DNA of 7,166 bases, taken from NCBI GenBank assembly GCA_937894775.1, contig CALAXC010000050.1:1-7166 (forward strand), given 5' to 3'. The notes beneath the pieces were generated by a model that was not told the origin of the DNA, searched no databases, and was given only the letters and a program-made list of their open reading frames with translations. Position numbers and translations under genes: made by a program. This document shows, in pieces, positions 1 to 6,464 of the stretch (positions are counted from its first letter, which is position 1; each line of letters starts with the position of its first letter). Source of the stretch: an uncultured Clostridia bacterium (GTDB lineage Bacteria; Bacillota; Clostridia; Oscillospirales; CAG-272).

Positions 1-93
1 CTTGTGAAAATATTTTTTGCGTTTTTTGTTGGCAAATTTATTTTTTACATGTTTTTAATACAGAGTAAGGGAAATTACAACGAGGTAAAACTT

Positions 94-249
94 ATGAAAA
101 TACAACCAATAAATAATTATGCACAATCGAATATATTAAATCAGCCAACATTTAAGGATATTGAAGGCGCTGATTTTTCTTGGCAAACCAAAAATCTAAT
201 GAAAAAAATCCATATCCAATACAATATTTTTGTAATTTTTGTTCAATAA
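94..249 (+). CDS. Small hypothetical protein, possibly truncated
   Basis: A 51-residue ORF starting at an ATG preceded by GAGG (82-85) with an 8-base gap, which I prefer to the GTG at 4 because of this ribosome site. It begins MKIQPINNYAQS and continues with NQPTFKDIEG. Short N-termini of the type 'MKIQPI-NY...PTFK' are familiar from many small uncharacterised gut-bacterial proteins, where the N-terminal tag precedes a longer, unrelated body. Here the ORF stops soon after, in AT-rich DNA, with a hydrophobic end (YNIFVIFVQ), so it may be the 5' end of a broken gene. No function can be assigned. Its AT-rich codons match the recombinase debris that follows and differ from the surface-protein genes further right. 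Confidence 0.4.
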   Translation: MKIQPINNYAQSNILNQPTFKDIEGADFSWQTKNLMKKIHIQYNIFVIFVQ

Positions 250-497
250 TTTTATCCACAATTTTTACATACAAATACAAAAATAAATGGATAATTTTAT
301 TATTTATTCTTTGTGTTTTTTCAATGCAAAAATATTCAAAAAATGCTTTTGTAAATCTTAGATATGTTACTGCAAATAACCATAATGTTTTTAAAATGGC
401 AGATAATGACAGAGCAAAAAACAAAGAAATTATAGTATTAACAAAGGCTTCAGATATTCTAATTGGAGTTTTATTATACCAACACGAAGGACTTAAA

Positions 498-683
498 GTT
501 ATCCCTATTTCAAACAGAGATAATAACTATGCCTTTGTTAACAAACGCATTGAAGAAAACAAACACGGATATCAGCGGCAAGCCAAGGAATTCTATCTTC
601 TTGCCGGAAAAGTTATTTGCAAAGAATGCGGGAAATATATGAGCTATCAAATTTCAAAAAACTTGAGAGATCAGATACATTGA
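498..683 (+). pseudogene. Large serine recombinase fragment (zinc-ribbon region)
   Basis: The reading frame contains NKRIEENKHGY...AKEFYLLAGK followed by CKECGKYM. This matches the stretch of large serine site-specific recombinases in which a basic linker (xRxEENK) leads to 'Y-LL-GK-xC-xxCG-xM', the first zinc-ligand pair (Cys codons at 618 and 627) of the recombinase zinc-beta-ribbon domain. Similarity seems to begin near 'VIPISNRDN' (about 498) and ends at the Met codon at 639; the tail to the TGA at 681-683 does not look conserved. The catalytic N-terminal resolvase domain and the long C-terminal coiled coil are absent. The same frame is open back to about 180 but there encodes AT-rich, partly hydrophobic sequence (e.g. 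IILLFILCVF) that I do not recognise; 250-497 holds nothing else I can support. It is a relic of an integrated phage or conjugative element. Confidence 0.55.
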
Positions 684-993
684 CTGAAAGTGTTGTCAGC
701 AATGCATCAAAATTTTGTTGAAAAGTGTCGTAAGGGAAGGTTTGATCCGCAAGACATTGCACAAATGTTTTTGAGACGGTTTCTTCCGTTAGGCTCGGAT
801 ATCCTTTCTGGACTGCGATGGATACGATCCCCCGAACAAGCTGCAAAAATTGCTCTGAATTGATTTCAGGAACACGGCTTCCCGCTCGATATCTGCTCAA
901 AACAGCAGCAGATAATCCGGAAGCATCTGCCAGATCTTTTGCTGTGCATCCCAACTTAGAGATATATTCATTTAACTGTTCGTTAAAAGTCAC
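613..993 (-). CDS. XRE-family HTH regulator, 3'-truncated
   Basis: Reads VTFNEQLNEYISKL with a GTG start at 993, chosen because CCAAGGAGGT (1001-1010) lies 7 bases upstream; an ATG at 1026 has no comparable site. Residues 17-42 (TAKDLADASGLSAAVLSRYR then AGSRVP) form a classic Cro/CI-type helix-turn-helix. A second, similar unit starts near residue 94 (NFDALLTTL, then VSDLSSFLKFDSSYISRI). Related Firmicutes proteins with two such HTH units are usually several hundred residues long and continue '...SRIRxGxRxP'. Here the match stops after SRI and the ORF ends with LCK at residue 126, where the sequence becomes the recombinase fragment on the other strand. So the gene has probably lost most of its 3' part. 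It lies 55 bases downstream of the zinc-finger surface-protein gene on the same strand and may be co-transcribed. Target unknown. Confidence 0.7.
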   Translation of the reverse strand: MTFNEQLNEYISKLGCTAKDLADASGLSAAVLSRYRAGSRVPEINSEQFLQLVRGIVSIAVQKGYPSLTEETVSKTFVQCLADQTFPYDTFQQNFDALLTTLSVNVSDLSSFLKFDSSYISRILCK

Positions 994-1000
994 GATTTGT

Positions 1001-1010
1001 ACCTCCTTGG
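1001..1010 (-). promoter_or_regulatory. Strong ribosome binding site deciding the XRE start
   Basis: The minus strand reads CCAAGGAGGT, a near-perfect anti-16S match, 7 bases before the GTG at 993. It places the start at this GTG rather than at the ATG 11 codons upstream. Confidence 0.8.
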
Positions 1011-1048
1011 GGTTATTTAAAATCACCCAAATTCTTTCAAAATCAAAA

Positions 1049-2479
1049 TTATTCCTTTTTGCGTTTTTTTCTCACCACGATAGTGCCAACGATCACAACG
1101 GCAATTACACTCGTCAAAACAGCAAATAACACTATCCAAAAACGGAGTGGTGTTTCGTTCTCTCCGGTGCTTCCCATAGCATCTGTCGATTCACTGTCTC
1201 CGGTGACGACCGAAATATCCGTGTCTAACTCTTTTGCCGATGTAAAGAAGGTGGAAAAGGACGAGGTGTAAAACGATATGCTCTCAATCGTGCCATCTTC
1301 ATACGTACCATATTCAGCCTTGCCCAATAATTCAATGTTACCGTCTTCGGCAATATGATAGACGTAAAGATCCGTGCCTCCGTCAAGAAGACCTTTTTCG
1401 ACGCTAACGGTGACACGCACCGGAAAACCGATCTCCTGATGTCCTTCAAAATACAATGGGAAAAGTCGTCCTTCCGGCAAAGAACCATAACCGTTTTGTG
1501 TTGCAAGAGAATTTAACAATTCATCGGTTTTGGAATCGGATCTTCCCGGCTCGGCAGATGCAACGATTGTACGCACATTGGTCAAGATTTGTGCCAATTC
1601 TTCCTCCGGCAGTTGTGCATAATACTTCTGTTCTTCATCGGTCATTTTGCCCATTTCCACACGAACGGAGGAGGTGATGGTTCTATCAGGCTCATTAGAG
1701 AGCGGAATATCAAAATCGGAATTGCGGTCTTCCGGCAAAAGCGTCATATCAGCCGGAGGAAAGTCCGTTCCGGGCTGATTATTCTGCTGCGGTGGCTCGG
1801 TCTCAGACGATCCCGGATCGGTCGTTGCAGGCGGCTGCGTTGTATTTTCCGAAGGAGTTGACGTGGTTCCGTTACCGTTACTGCCGCTTTCGCCGCCGGA
1901 GTAACCGCCACCGTAGATGGCATATGAGCCGTTGAGGTAATAGATGCCATCCCCGGCACGAGGCACATTGGAAACGCCGTCGTTAGGTGTGCCTTCTCTC
2001 CCGTCACCCTCATAGCCCGTTCCTTTGCAACTTGGACATTGACCGTCGTGATTTCTTGCATATATGCACCATTCGTTGTTGTGCCAAACCACTCTTTCTC
2101 CGGTGCAATCCGGGCATTGGTTGTAGTACTGCCCTTGTGTACAGGGGCCCCATCCCGGACCGCCCTGACACTGGCCGGTGCCGTTACAATTATCACAATC
2201 AATTGTGTCATCGCCCAGACGCTTGCCGGTGCCTTGACATAATCTGCATTTGCCTGTGCCGTTGCAATCGCCACACATTTCTATTGTTTGTCCTGTGCTG
2301 TTGCATCTGCCGCAGGGGAGTTTCCCGTCTTTGCAATCCACGGCATCACAGGTGTATATTCCGTCACCGCCACAGCAATGGCACTGGTGAAGAATCTTTG
2401 CCTCGACGGGGAAAGCCGTAAATGCCACAATGAGAGTGAGACTGATAACAAGTGAAATCAGTGAAATTGGTTTCTTCAA
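1049..2479 (-). CDS. Exported membrane-anchored protein with DnaJ-like CxxCxGxG zinc-finger array
   Basis: 476 residues; TTG start with AAGGAGGT (2486-2493) 6 bases upstream. Residues 1-27 are a signal peptide (MKKPISLISLVISL, cleavage near VEA-K). Residues 33-156 hold 20 cysteines, with CxxCxGxG or near versions at 33, 56, 69, 78, 95, 122 and 149; this is the zinc-binding pattern of DnaJ central domains, but DnaJ has four copies and is cytoplasmic, with a J-domain that is absent here. Residues about 185-245 are a low-complexity Gly/Ser/Thr/Pro linker. Residues 250-416 form a soluble domain ending SISFYTSSFSTFFTS, like modules of Firmicutes surface proteins. A helix at about 446-469 and the tail RKKRKKE anchor it in the membrane; I see no LPxTG-like motif. 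It is transcribed divergently from the 882-aa wall protein and followed by the truncated XRE gene. Likely an envelope metal-binding or adhesive protein; the function is unknown. Confidence 0.85.
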   Translation of the reverse strand: MKKPISLISLVISLTLIVAFTAFPVEAKILHQCHCCGGDGIYTCDAVDCKDGKLPCGRCNSTGQTIEMCGDCNGTGKCRLCQGTGKRLGDDTIDCDNCNGTGQCQGGPGWGPCTQGQYYNQCPDCTGERVVWHNNEWCIYARNHDGQCPSCKGTGYEGDGREGTPNDGVSNVPRAGDGIYYLNGSYAIYGGGYSGGESGSNGNGTTSTPSENTTQPPATTDPGSSETEPPQQNNQPGTDFPPADMTLLPEDRNSDFDIPLSNEPDRTITSSVRVEMGKMTDEEQKYYAQLPEEELAQILTNVRTIVASAEPGRSDSKTDELLNSLATQNGYGSLPEGRLFPLYFEGHQEIGFPVRVTVSVEKGLLDGGTDLYVYHIAEDGNIELLGKAEYGTYEDGTIESISFYTSSFSTFFTSAKELDTDISVVTGDSESTDAMGSTGENETPLRFWIVLFAVLTSVIAVVIVGTIVVRKKRKKE

Positions 2480-2514
2480 GTAAATACCTCCTTATTAGAT
2501 CTCCTTATGTTAAG

Positions 2515-2543
2515 ATTATAACACATTCATCTGATTTTTTCAC
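2515..2543 (-). promoter_or_regulatory. Sigma-A type promoter for the zinc-finger surface protein
   Basis: On the minus strand GTGAAA (2543-2538), a 17-base spacer and a perfect TATAAT (2520-2515) lie about 36 bases before the TTG start. The -35 matches four of six consensus bases. The leader also carries a second AAGGAG-like stretch upstream of the true ribosome site. Confidence 0.6.
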
Positions 2544-2555
2544 CGTTTTCCAGAG

Positions 2556-2622
2556 TTGTCAATGACATTTGCGGAAAGTGTATTGTGTTTATTTAGCGTA
2601 TTTCTTAAAATTAAGCTATAAA
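2556..2622 (+). promoter_or_regulatory. Probable promoter region of the 882-aa surface protein
   Basis: Two weak candidates lie in this leader. TTGTCA near 2556 sits about 17 bases before TGTATT, and TATAAA at 2617-2622 has no convincing -35 element at normal spacing. A ribosome site AAAGGCGG (about 2648-2655) precedes the ATG at 2666. The 186 bp between the two start codons must hold both divergent promoters, so shared control of the two surface genes is possible. Confidence 0.3.
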
Positions 2623-2665
2623 ATTATGTTGTATCGCAACGGCATAAGAAAGGCGGAACACAAAA

Positions 2666-5314
2666 ATGAAAACAAGAAAAAATATTGCAAGATTACTTAG
2701 TTTCCTTATGGTGCTTTCTCTGCTCTTGGGCATCTCCGCAGCACCGGTATACGCAGTCGGCGGCGAAGATTCCGGTCAGCCCCAGAGCGGCGCAGAAATC
2801 AGCTTTGTACCGCAGCAGGGAGCATCTTTGACGAGGAACGGCGGTATCATCACCTTTACAGATTCCGAAAGCGGGTCCATTGGCACAGTTCAGGTCTATA
2901 TGGGCGACAGCACCGATGCGTACACTGAATATCTGCCCACCGAACTCCCTGAGGCGCGCCTTGCCATCCCGGAGGGAACAACAACCGTAAAAATCGTTCT
3001 GGAGACGGAAGGTGAACTGCAGGCTCAGCTTAGTTATGGCGGAGATATCCGAGAGGCAGGTGCGATCAGCGGCCCGGTTATTAACGAGGACACATACACT
3101 TACACGATCATTGTTGCGAATATACCTGAAAACGATAGCGGTTCAAAATTTGTTGGAATTACCGTCGAATTCGGCACAAATCCCGGCGGCGGTGGAGACG
3201 GCAGCGATGCCCCTGTAATTTGGGACGGGCCTCAGGTGGAACACCAAAGCGATCACGGTTTTATCAGTGTCAAATCTATAGAAATAGGGTCAAAAACGTA
3301 CACTTACCAAGGCGAGGGGAAATTTGCATATAACGGCGTTGTGAATGAGCTGCTCGAATGGCGCGGCTATAACAAAACAAGCATTGCGGAAGAAGGCGGC
3401 ATTGTTGTGTACGGTGATGTATTTACCGAAGAGAATGTGGATGTTTTCTATATCAACTTTGAGTTCAACCCTGACTACGGTTATCAGGCTACACATGTCA
3501 GAATGACCGAAGATGATCCGATCCCATTGTCAGACGCCGGCTTTAGCGCCGCCGAAGCCATCAGGACGTTCCGCTTCGCAGTGTATCCTGATGCGCATAC
3601 GCACTTCTCCGTTGTCTTTACGGCAACAGAAGATATTGTTAAGGCTAATGCCGCAAGTATTTCGGAAGGCGGCGTTGAACTGGCTGCCGGCGAATTGGAT
3701 GGTGGCTCTGCCGTGCTTGAAGTGAATGGAGCCAACATCACGAACCAAGGTGATTTTGAAGCGGCAGCAGAAGGATACGTCGTTTCCGAATATCTGGATA
3801 TTTCGCTATACAATGTTTTTTATAAAGGAAATGCAGAGGATGTTTGGAGTACTCCTGTTGAGAATTTGGATAATCCCGCAGAAATCACTCTGAGGCTCGA
3901 AGATGGTATCAACACAGATACAGTAAAAATCGTTCACGAAAAAGGCGAAGGAGACTTTGAGCTGCTGGATGCAGAGTACAATCCCGGGACACAAGAGATC
4001 ACTTTTTCCACTTCAAGCTTCTCCAATTATGCGATTGCTTATGAGGAACAGGCACAAGACCGTTACTTTATAGATTTTACCAATGCGCCGTGGACGGTTG
4101 ATGGCGTAGAAGTCGATCTTGAGGGGCGTGAGCCGGGTGCCGAACTGATGGTATGGATAACGACAGAGGATGTCATTCCCTTGACAAATTTTGATCCGGA
4201 TACGATGGATGCCGTTCTTATCGTGGATGAAGACGTTACGCTCCGCTTGAATGTGGATGAAAACGGCAACACCAGACTTGCAGATGTGGACGGCGGCGTT
4301 GAAGTATTGCCGCCTTACGGAGCGACTTTGACCTTTGCGGTAGTAGAAAAGTCCTCTAATCCCGGCGAAAATGTTTATTATATAGATCTTGGTACCGGCT
4401 CCTGGACTGTTGGTGATGTAACCGTTTCTGCGCCTGAAGGTATGAGCGGTGTGGTATCGCTGCTTGATACAGAAACTATTCCTACGGAAATGTTGGCGAA
4501 CTTTGATCCCGAGACTATGGATATTACCCTAACAGTAAGTGACGGTTTTGTGATCTATCTGGAAATCGACGAAAACGGCAATACCACATTGGCATCTACC
4601 CGTGATGGAGTAGAGCTGCCGCCTTACGGAGCGACTTTGACCTTTGCGGTAGTAGCAAAACCCGGAAATATGGAAATCGTTGACAAGACAGAAGAAAATG
4701 CCTGCAATGCAGATTTGGCAGAACTTACGGACGATTTGATTAGTAAGTTATTGACAGATGCAGAAAAGACCAGACTAGAAAATGGAGAAGAAGTAAAGGT
4801 TTGGTTGGAAGCAACGGACATTTCTGCAAGTGTGAGTCAGACAGATAAAGATTTGATAGATTCCAAGAAGGGAAATGCTACGATTGGAATGTATTTGGAT
4901 ATAGATTTGCTTAAGCAGATTGGCTCAGACAGTCCTGCAAATATTACAGAAACGAATGGTGCGGTGACAATTACGCTGAAAGTGCCGAGTTCACTTATCA
5001 ATTCAAATTCATCCGTAACAAGAACATACCAGATGATTAGAGTGCACAATGGAGTAGCCACAGTCATTCCTTGTACTTATAATGCAGCAAATCAAACCAT
5101 CTCTTGTGAAACCGACCAATTTTCAACATATGCTCTTGCGTATGTTGATCAGCAGAATAATTCTGGAGGTGGAAATACCGGTGGTGGAAGCACAGGTAAT
5201 CCTGAGACCGGTGACAACAGCAATCTTGGATTGTGGATGATTCTCTCAGTATTGAGTTGCTGTTCAATGATTGCTTTGCTCGTTATTGATAAAAAGAAAA
5301 AAATCGCAAAATAA
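2666..5314 (+). CDS. Modular cell-wall surface protein with NPETG sortase signal
   Basis: 882 residues. Residues 1-30 are a signal peptide (MKTRKNIARLLSF...APVYA). Residues 31-460 are beta-rich, acidic sequence with a Gly-rich joint near 172-180 (NPGGGGDGSD), ending in a module with EITFSTSSFSNYAIAYEE. Residues about 467-562 and 568-665 are two tandem repeats (xYxIDxxxxxWTV...FDPxTMD...DENGNTxLA...LPPYGATLTFAVV). Residues about 668-830 form another module ending CETDQFSTYALAYVD, then a Gly/Asn/Ser-rich wall spacer. The sorting signal is N845-P-E-T-G-D, followed by a hydrophobic helix (LGLWMILSVLSCCSM...) and KKKKIAK; sortase would cut after T848. This architecture fits a wall-attached adhesin or surface-display protein, but I recognise no enzyme or binding domain. 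A strong terminator follows. The last 200 codons are visibly more AT-rich than the rest, suggesting module exchange. A sortase lies about 500 bp downstream on the opposite strand. Confidence 0.88.
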   Translation: MKTRKNIARLLSFLMVLSLLLGISAAPVYAVGGEDSGQPQSGAEISFVPQQGASLTRNGGIITFTDSESGSIGTVQVYMGDSTDAYTEYLPTELPEARLAIPEGTTTVKIVLETEGELQAQLSYGGDIREAGAISGPVINEDTYTYTIIVANIPENDSGSKFVGITVEFGTNPGGGGDGSDAPVIWDGPQVEHQSDHGFISVKSIEIGSKTYTYQGEGKFAYNGVVNELLEWRGYNKTSIAEEGGIVVYGDVFTEENVDVFYINFEFNPDYGYQATHVRMTEDDPIPLSDAGFSAAEAIRTFRFAVYPDAHTHFSVVFTATEDIVKANAASISEGGVELAAGELDGGSAVLEVNGANITNQGDFEAAAEGYVVSEYLDISLYNVFYKGNAEDVWSTPVENLDNPAEITLRLEDGINTDTVKIVHEKGEGDFELLDAEYNPGTQEITFSTSSFSNYAIAYEEQAQDRYFIDFTNAPWTVDGVEVDLEGREPGAELMVWITTEDVIPLTNFDPDTMDAVLIVDEDVTLRLNVDENGNTRLADVDGGVEVLPPYGATLTFAVVEKSSNPGENVYYIDLGTGSWTVGDVTVSAPEGMSGVVSLLDTETIPTEMLANFDPETMDITLTVSDGFVIYLEIDENGNTTLASTRDGVELPPYGATLTFAVVAKPGNMEIVDKTEENACNADLAELTDDLISKLLTDAEKTRLENGEEVKVWLEATDISASVSQTDKDLIDSKKGNATIGMYLDIDLLKQIGSDSPANITETNGAVTITLKVPSSLINSNSSVTRTYQMIRVHNGVATVIPCTYNAANQTISCETDQFSTYALAYVDQQNNSGGGNTGGGSTGNPETGDNSNLGLWMILSVLSCCSMIALLVIDKKKKIAK
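4066..4660 (+). repeat. Two tandem protein repeats with a 39-bp identical DNA segment
   Basis: Two units of roughly 95 codons (about 4066-4355 and 4369-4660) inside the surface-protein gene. They share WTV, FDPxTMD, DENGNT and PPYGATLTFAVV. The DNA is diverged over most of the unit but identical over 39 bases at 4308-4346 and 4617-4655, spanning the codons for PPYGATLTFAVV. Confidence 0.85.
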
Positions 5315-5326
5315 TCCAATCACTTT

Positions 5327-5373
5327 CCCCGTTGGGAGCGCAGATTTTTCTGCATTCCTAACGGGGCTTTTTT
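5327..5373 (+). terminator. Rho-independent terminator of the surface-protein gene
   Basis: CCCCGTTGGGA pairs with TTCCTAACGGGG (one G-T pair), enclosing an inner GCAGA/TCTGC stem with a T-rich loop; C then TTTTTT follows. It starts 12 bases after the stop codon. Confidence 0.9.
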
Positions 5374-5376
5374 GCG

Positions 5377-5463
5377 TTATATCAAGTCTTTTATGGCTTC
5401 TTTTAATTTCATAAGTGCCTTTTCGCATTTTTTGTGTGCGGTATTGGCAGAGCTATATTCGGA
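5377..5463 (-). pseudogene. C-terminal remnant of an unidentified gene
   Basis: On the minus strand the frame reads SEYSSANTAHKKCEKALMKL then KEAIKDLI and stop. The amphipathic, lysine- and glutamate-rich helix looks like the C-terminal end of a real protein rather than random sequence. It is cut off upstream by the GGGGACGG hairpin element at 5465-5487, and the frame closes at 5518-5520. No family can be named. Confidence 0.25.
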
Positions 5464-5464
5464 A

Positions 5465-5487
5465 CACAAGGGGACGGTTCTCTTGTG
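5465..5487. repeat. GGGGACGG hairpin, REP-like element
   Basis: CACAAG (5465-5470) and CTTGTG (5482-5487) flank a core GGGACGGTTCT; with G-T pairs the stem extends to nine pairs around a five-base loop. The string GGGGACGGTTCTCTTGTG recurs in many bacterial genomes, as I recall beside REP-associated tyrosine transposases (RAYT, IS200-like). No transposase lies here, so this is a solitary copy or a scar. Confidence 0.5.
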
Positions 5488-5500
5488 ATAATGGAGGCTA

Positions 5501-5530
5501 AAAAGCGAGGTGAAAAATCACCTCGCTTTT
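5501..5530. terminator. Perfect 13-bp terminator hairpin
   Basis: AAAAGCGAGGTGA, loop AAAA, TCACCTCGCTTTT. The arms pair perfectly and are flanked by A and T runs, so it could stop transcription in both directions. No intact gene ends at it; on the minus strand it lies just after the AbrB relic. Confidence 0.75.
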
Positions 5531-5591
5531 GTTATGTATCATGCTGTTTTTGTCAAAAATTTTCCTTTAAAAATTGCCCAAAACCCAGTAT

Positions 5592-5666
5592 TTATAAGGC
5601 GTTAATCAACTTTTGTGTTATTATAACACGAGCCTCGATTCTTCTCACAATTCCTGTTGCTTTCAT
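5592..5666 (-). pseudogene. AbrB/SpoVT-type regulator, N-terminal relic
   Basis: A 24-codon ORF starting at an ATG with GAGGAG 8 bases upstream on the minus strand. It reads MKATGIVRRIEARVIITQKL then INAL and stops. The first ten residues are the hallmark start of AbrB/SpoVT swapped-hairpin DNA-binding proteins of Firmicutes (MKATGIVRRIDDLGRVVIPK in typical members). The DDLG turn is shortened to EA, the VIPK core is changed to IITQ, and the rest of the protein is missing. The DNA-binding fold cannot be complete, so this is a relic that still has its start signal. Its length of 24 residues compares with about 80-180 in the family. Confidence 0.55.
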
Positions 5667-5695
5667 ATATAAATCTCCTCTTTTTACAATTTTAA

Positions 5696-5713
5696 TGTGA
5701 TATTAGTATCACA
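5696..5713. promoter_or_regulatory. 18-bp palindrome upstream of the AbrB relic
   Basis: TGTGATA, TTAG, TATCACA: perfect 7-base arms, 30 bases upstream of the relic's ATG. It could be an operator, perhaps autoregulatory for the former regulator, or a small hairpin. The binding role is inference only. Confidence 0.4.
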
Positions 5714-5776
5714 CTTTTTGTAGAAATTATGAGTAGAATTTCCAATTGTTTTTAAAATTTCAAATCGAGATGTGAA

Positions 5777-5808
5777 AAGGGCGATGACTTTTTCGAGTCA
5801 CCACCCTT
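5777..5808 (-). terminator. Terminator after the sortase gene
   Basis: Read on the minus strand, AAGGGTGGTGACT pairs with AGTCATCGCCCTT with two mismatches around a short loop, followed by TT. It begins 29 bases past the sortase stop codon. The upstream A run on the plus strand gives the T tail. Confidence 0.6.
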
Positions 5809-5837
5809 ACAATGAATCCTTGCTTTTTATCTTTCCT

Positions 5838-6389
5838 TTAATATGTTTGATCCCTTTCACATCTCACGGTTACCCGCTGTTCGCCGCCTTTGGTACAAGT
5901 GAACAATGTGAAATCCCAACCGCCTGACTGCATATCCGATACGGCGGTTCCGTCTAAGGTTGTAATTTCACAAACCTCATATAGATGCGACTTCCCGTAA
6001 GCATCAATAAATTCAACTTCATCGCCAATCACCAACTTGTTTAGCGAACCAAAATGGCTTTTATAATTGTGTGCGGCAATTATAATATCATTTGTATCAA
6101 CGCTTCCTGTGTATCGGCAAGGAGCAGATTTTAGGCGGGTATAATTCCATTCATCATATACAGGAAGTTCCACAGACAATTTTTCAATAATGACCTTACC
6201 GCAAAAAGCATCGCCATTCACCATAATCACGGGCTCATTTTCTTCTTGTTTATCTTGTATATCTTGCTTATCTTGTATGTCTTGTTTTTCTTTATTTTTC
6301 TCTAAATCATCATTTACAACAACATAGTTATATTTTTTGCATTGTTTGAAAAAACAATGTTGGTGTGTCGCCGTAAATGTTGTACGCAT
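5838..6389 (-). CDS. Sortase, N-terminally truncated
   Basis: The last 125 residues are a sortase catalytic domain: IIIAAHNYKSHFGSL with catalytic H107, FTLFTCTKGG with the TLxTC cysteine C165, and EQRVTVRCER supplying the arginine (R172 likely). Sortases are membrane-bound transpeptidases that cut sorting signals and link proteins to the wall or to pilins; the NPETG protein 524 bp away is an obvious candidate substrate. The charged stalk at residues 28-52 contains a QDIQDK repeat. What should precede it, an N-terminal transmembrane helix, is missing. The ORF instead runs through KQCKKYNYVV into MRTTFTATHQH, which is the antisense of the GC-rich island. The homologous sequence probably starts near 6340, so the enzyme would not be exported and is likely inactive. 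I cannot place it in a sortase class. A terminator follows. Confidence 0.75.
   Translation of the reverse strand: MRTTFTATHQHCFFKQCKKYNYVVVNDDLEKNKEKQDIQDKQDIQDKQEENEPVIMVNGDAFCGKVIIEKLSVELPVYDEWNYTRLKSAPCRYTGSVDTNDIIIAAHNYKSHFGSLNKLVIGDEVEFIDAYGKSHLYEVCEITTLDGTAVSDMQSGGWDFTLFTCTKGGEQRVTVRCERDQTY
6249..6284 (-). repeat. Two tandem 18-bp repeats in the sortase stalk
   Basis: Units 6249-6266 and 6267-6284 agree at 16 of 18 positions and encode QDIQDK twice in the charged stalk between the lost membrane anchor and the catalytic domain. The copy number may vary by slippage. Confidence 0.8.
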
Positions 6390-6459
6390 GTTGATGTGCT
6401 GCGTATTCGCGTTGGGTGTTCTCGGCTTCCGCGTCGAATTGCGCGTCCAGTTGTGCTGA
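6361..6459 (+). other. Candidate DGR variable region (C-terminal lectin-fold fragment)
   Basis: In one frame the plus strand reads WCVAVNVVRMLMCCV, then FALGVLGFRVELRVQLC and a TGA at 6457-6459. The LGFRV ending is shared by formylglycine-enzyme-like and C-type-lectin-fold domains, the usual targets of diversity-generating retroelements. By my count adenine is only about 10 of 96 bases, although the surroundings are AT-rich and T remains common. That bias is what A-specific mutagenic retrohoming leaves behind. Against this, the frame opens only at 6328 with no upstream lectin domain, and there is no reverse transcriptase, Avd or template in the window. It may be a fragment joined here by recombination, or simply GC-rich foreign DNA. 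Confidence 0.3.
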
Positions 6460-6464
6460 CTACT

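Noticed and set aside
1744..2274. 176-codon minus-strand ORF inside the zinc-finger gene
   Set aside because: It is a frame-shifted reading of the Cys/Gly-rich gene, has no ribosome site, and its composition (Ala/Thr/Val rich) is what that frame of such codons yields.
1987..2421. 144-codon plus-strand ORF rich in Cys, Arg and His
   Set aside because: It is antisense to the zinc-finger array; the Cys and Arg content is a by-product of the repeated TGC/GGC codons.
1049..2479. Calling the zinc-finger protein DnaJ
   Set aside because: There is no J-domain or HPD motif, there are more than four CxxC motifs, and it has a signal peptide and a C-terminal membrane anchor.
3484..3813. 109-codon minus-strand ORF within the wall-protein gene
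   Set aside because: It is antisense to a well-supported gene; Ser/Ala-rich by reverse reading, without a ribosome site.
5434..5700. 88-codon plus-strand ORF through the terminators
   Set aside because: It runs through the GGGGACGG hairpin, the terminator and the antisense of the AbrB relic; no start signal and no protein character.
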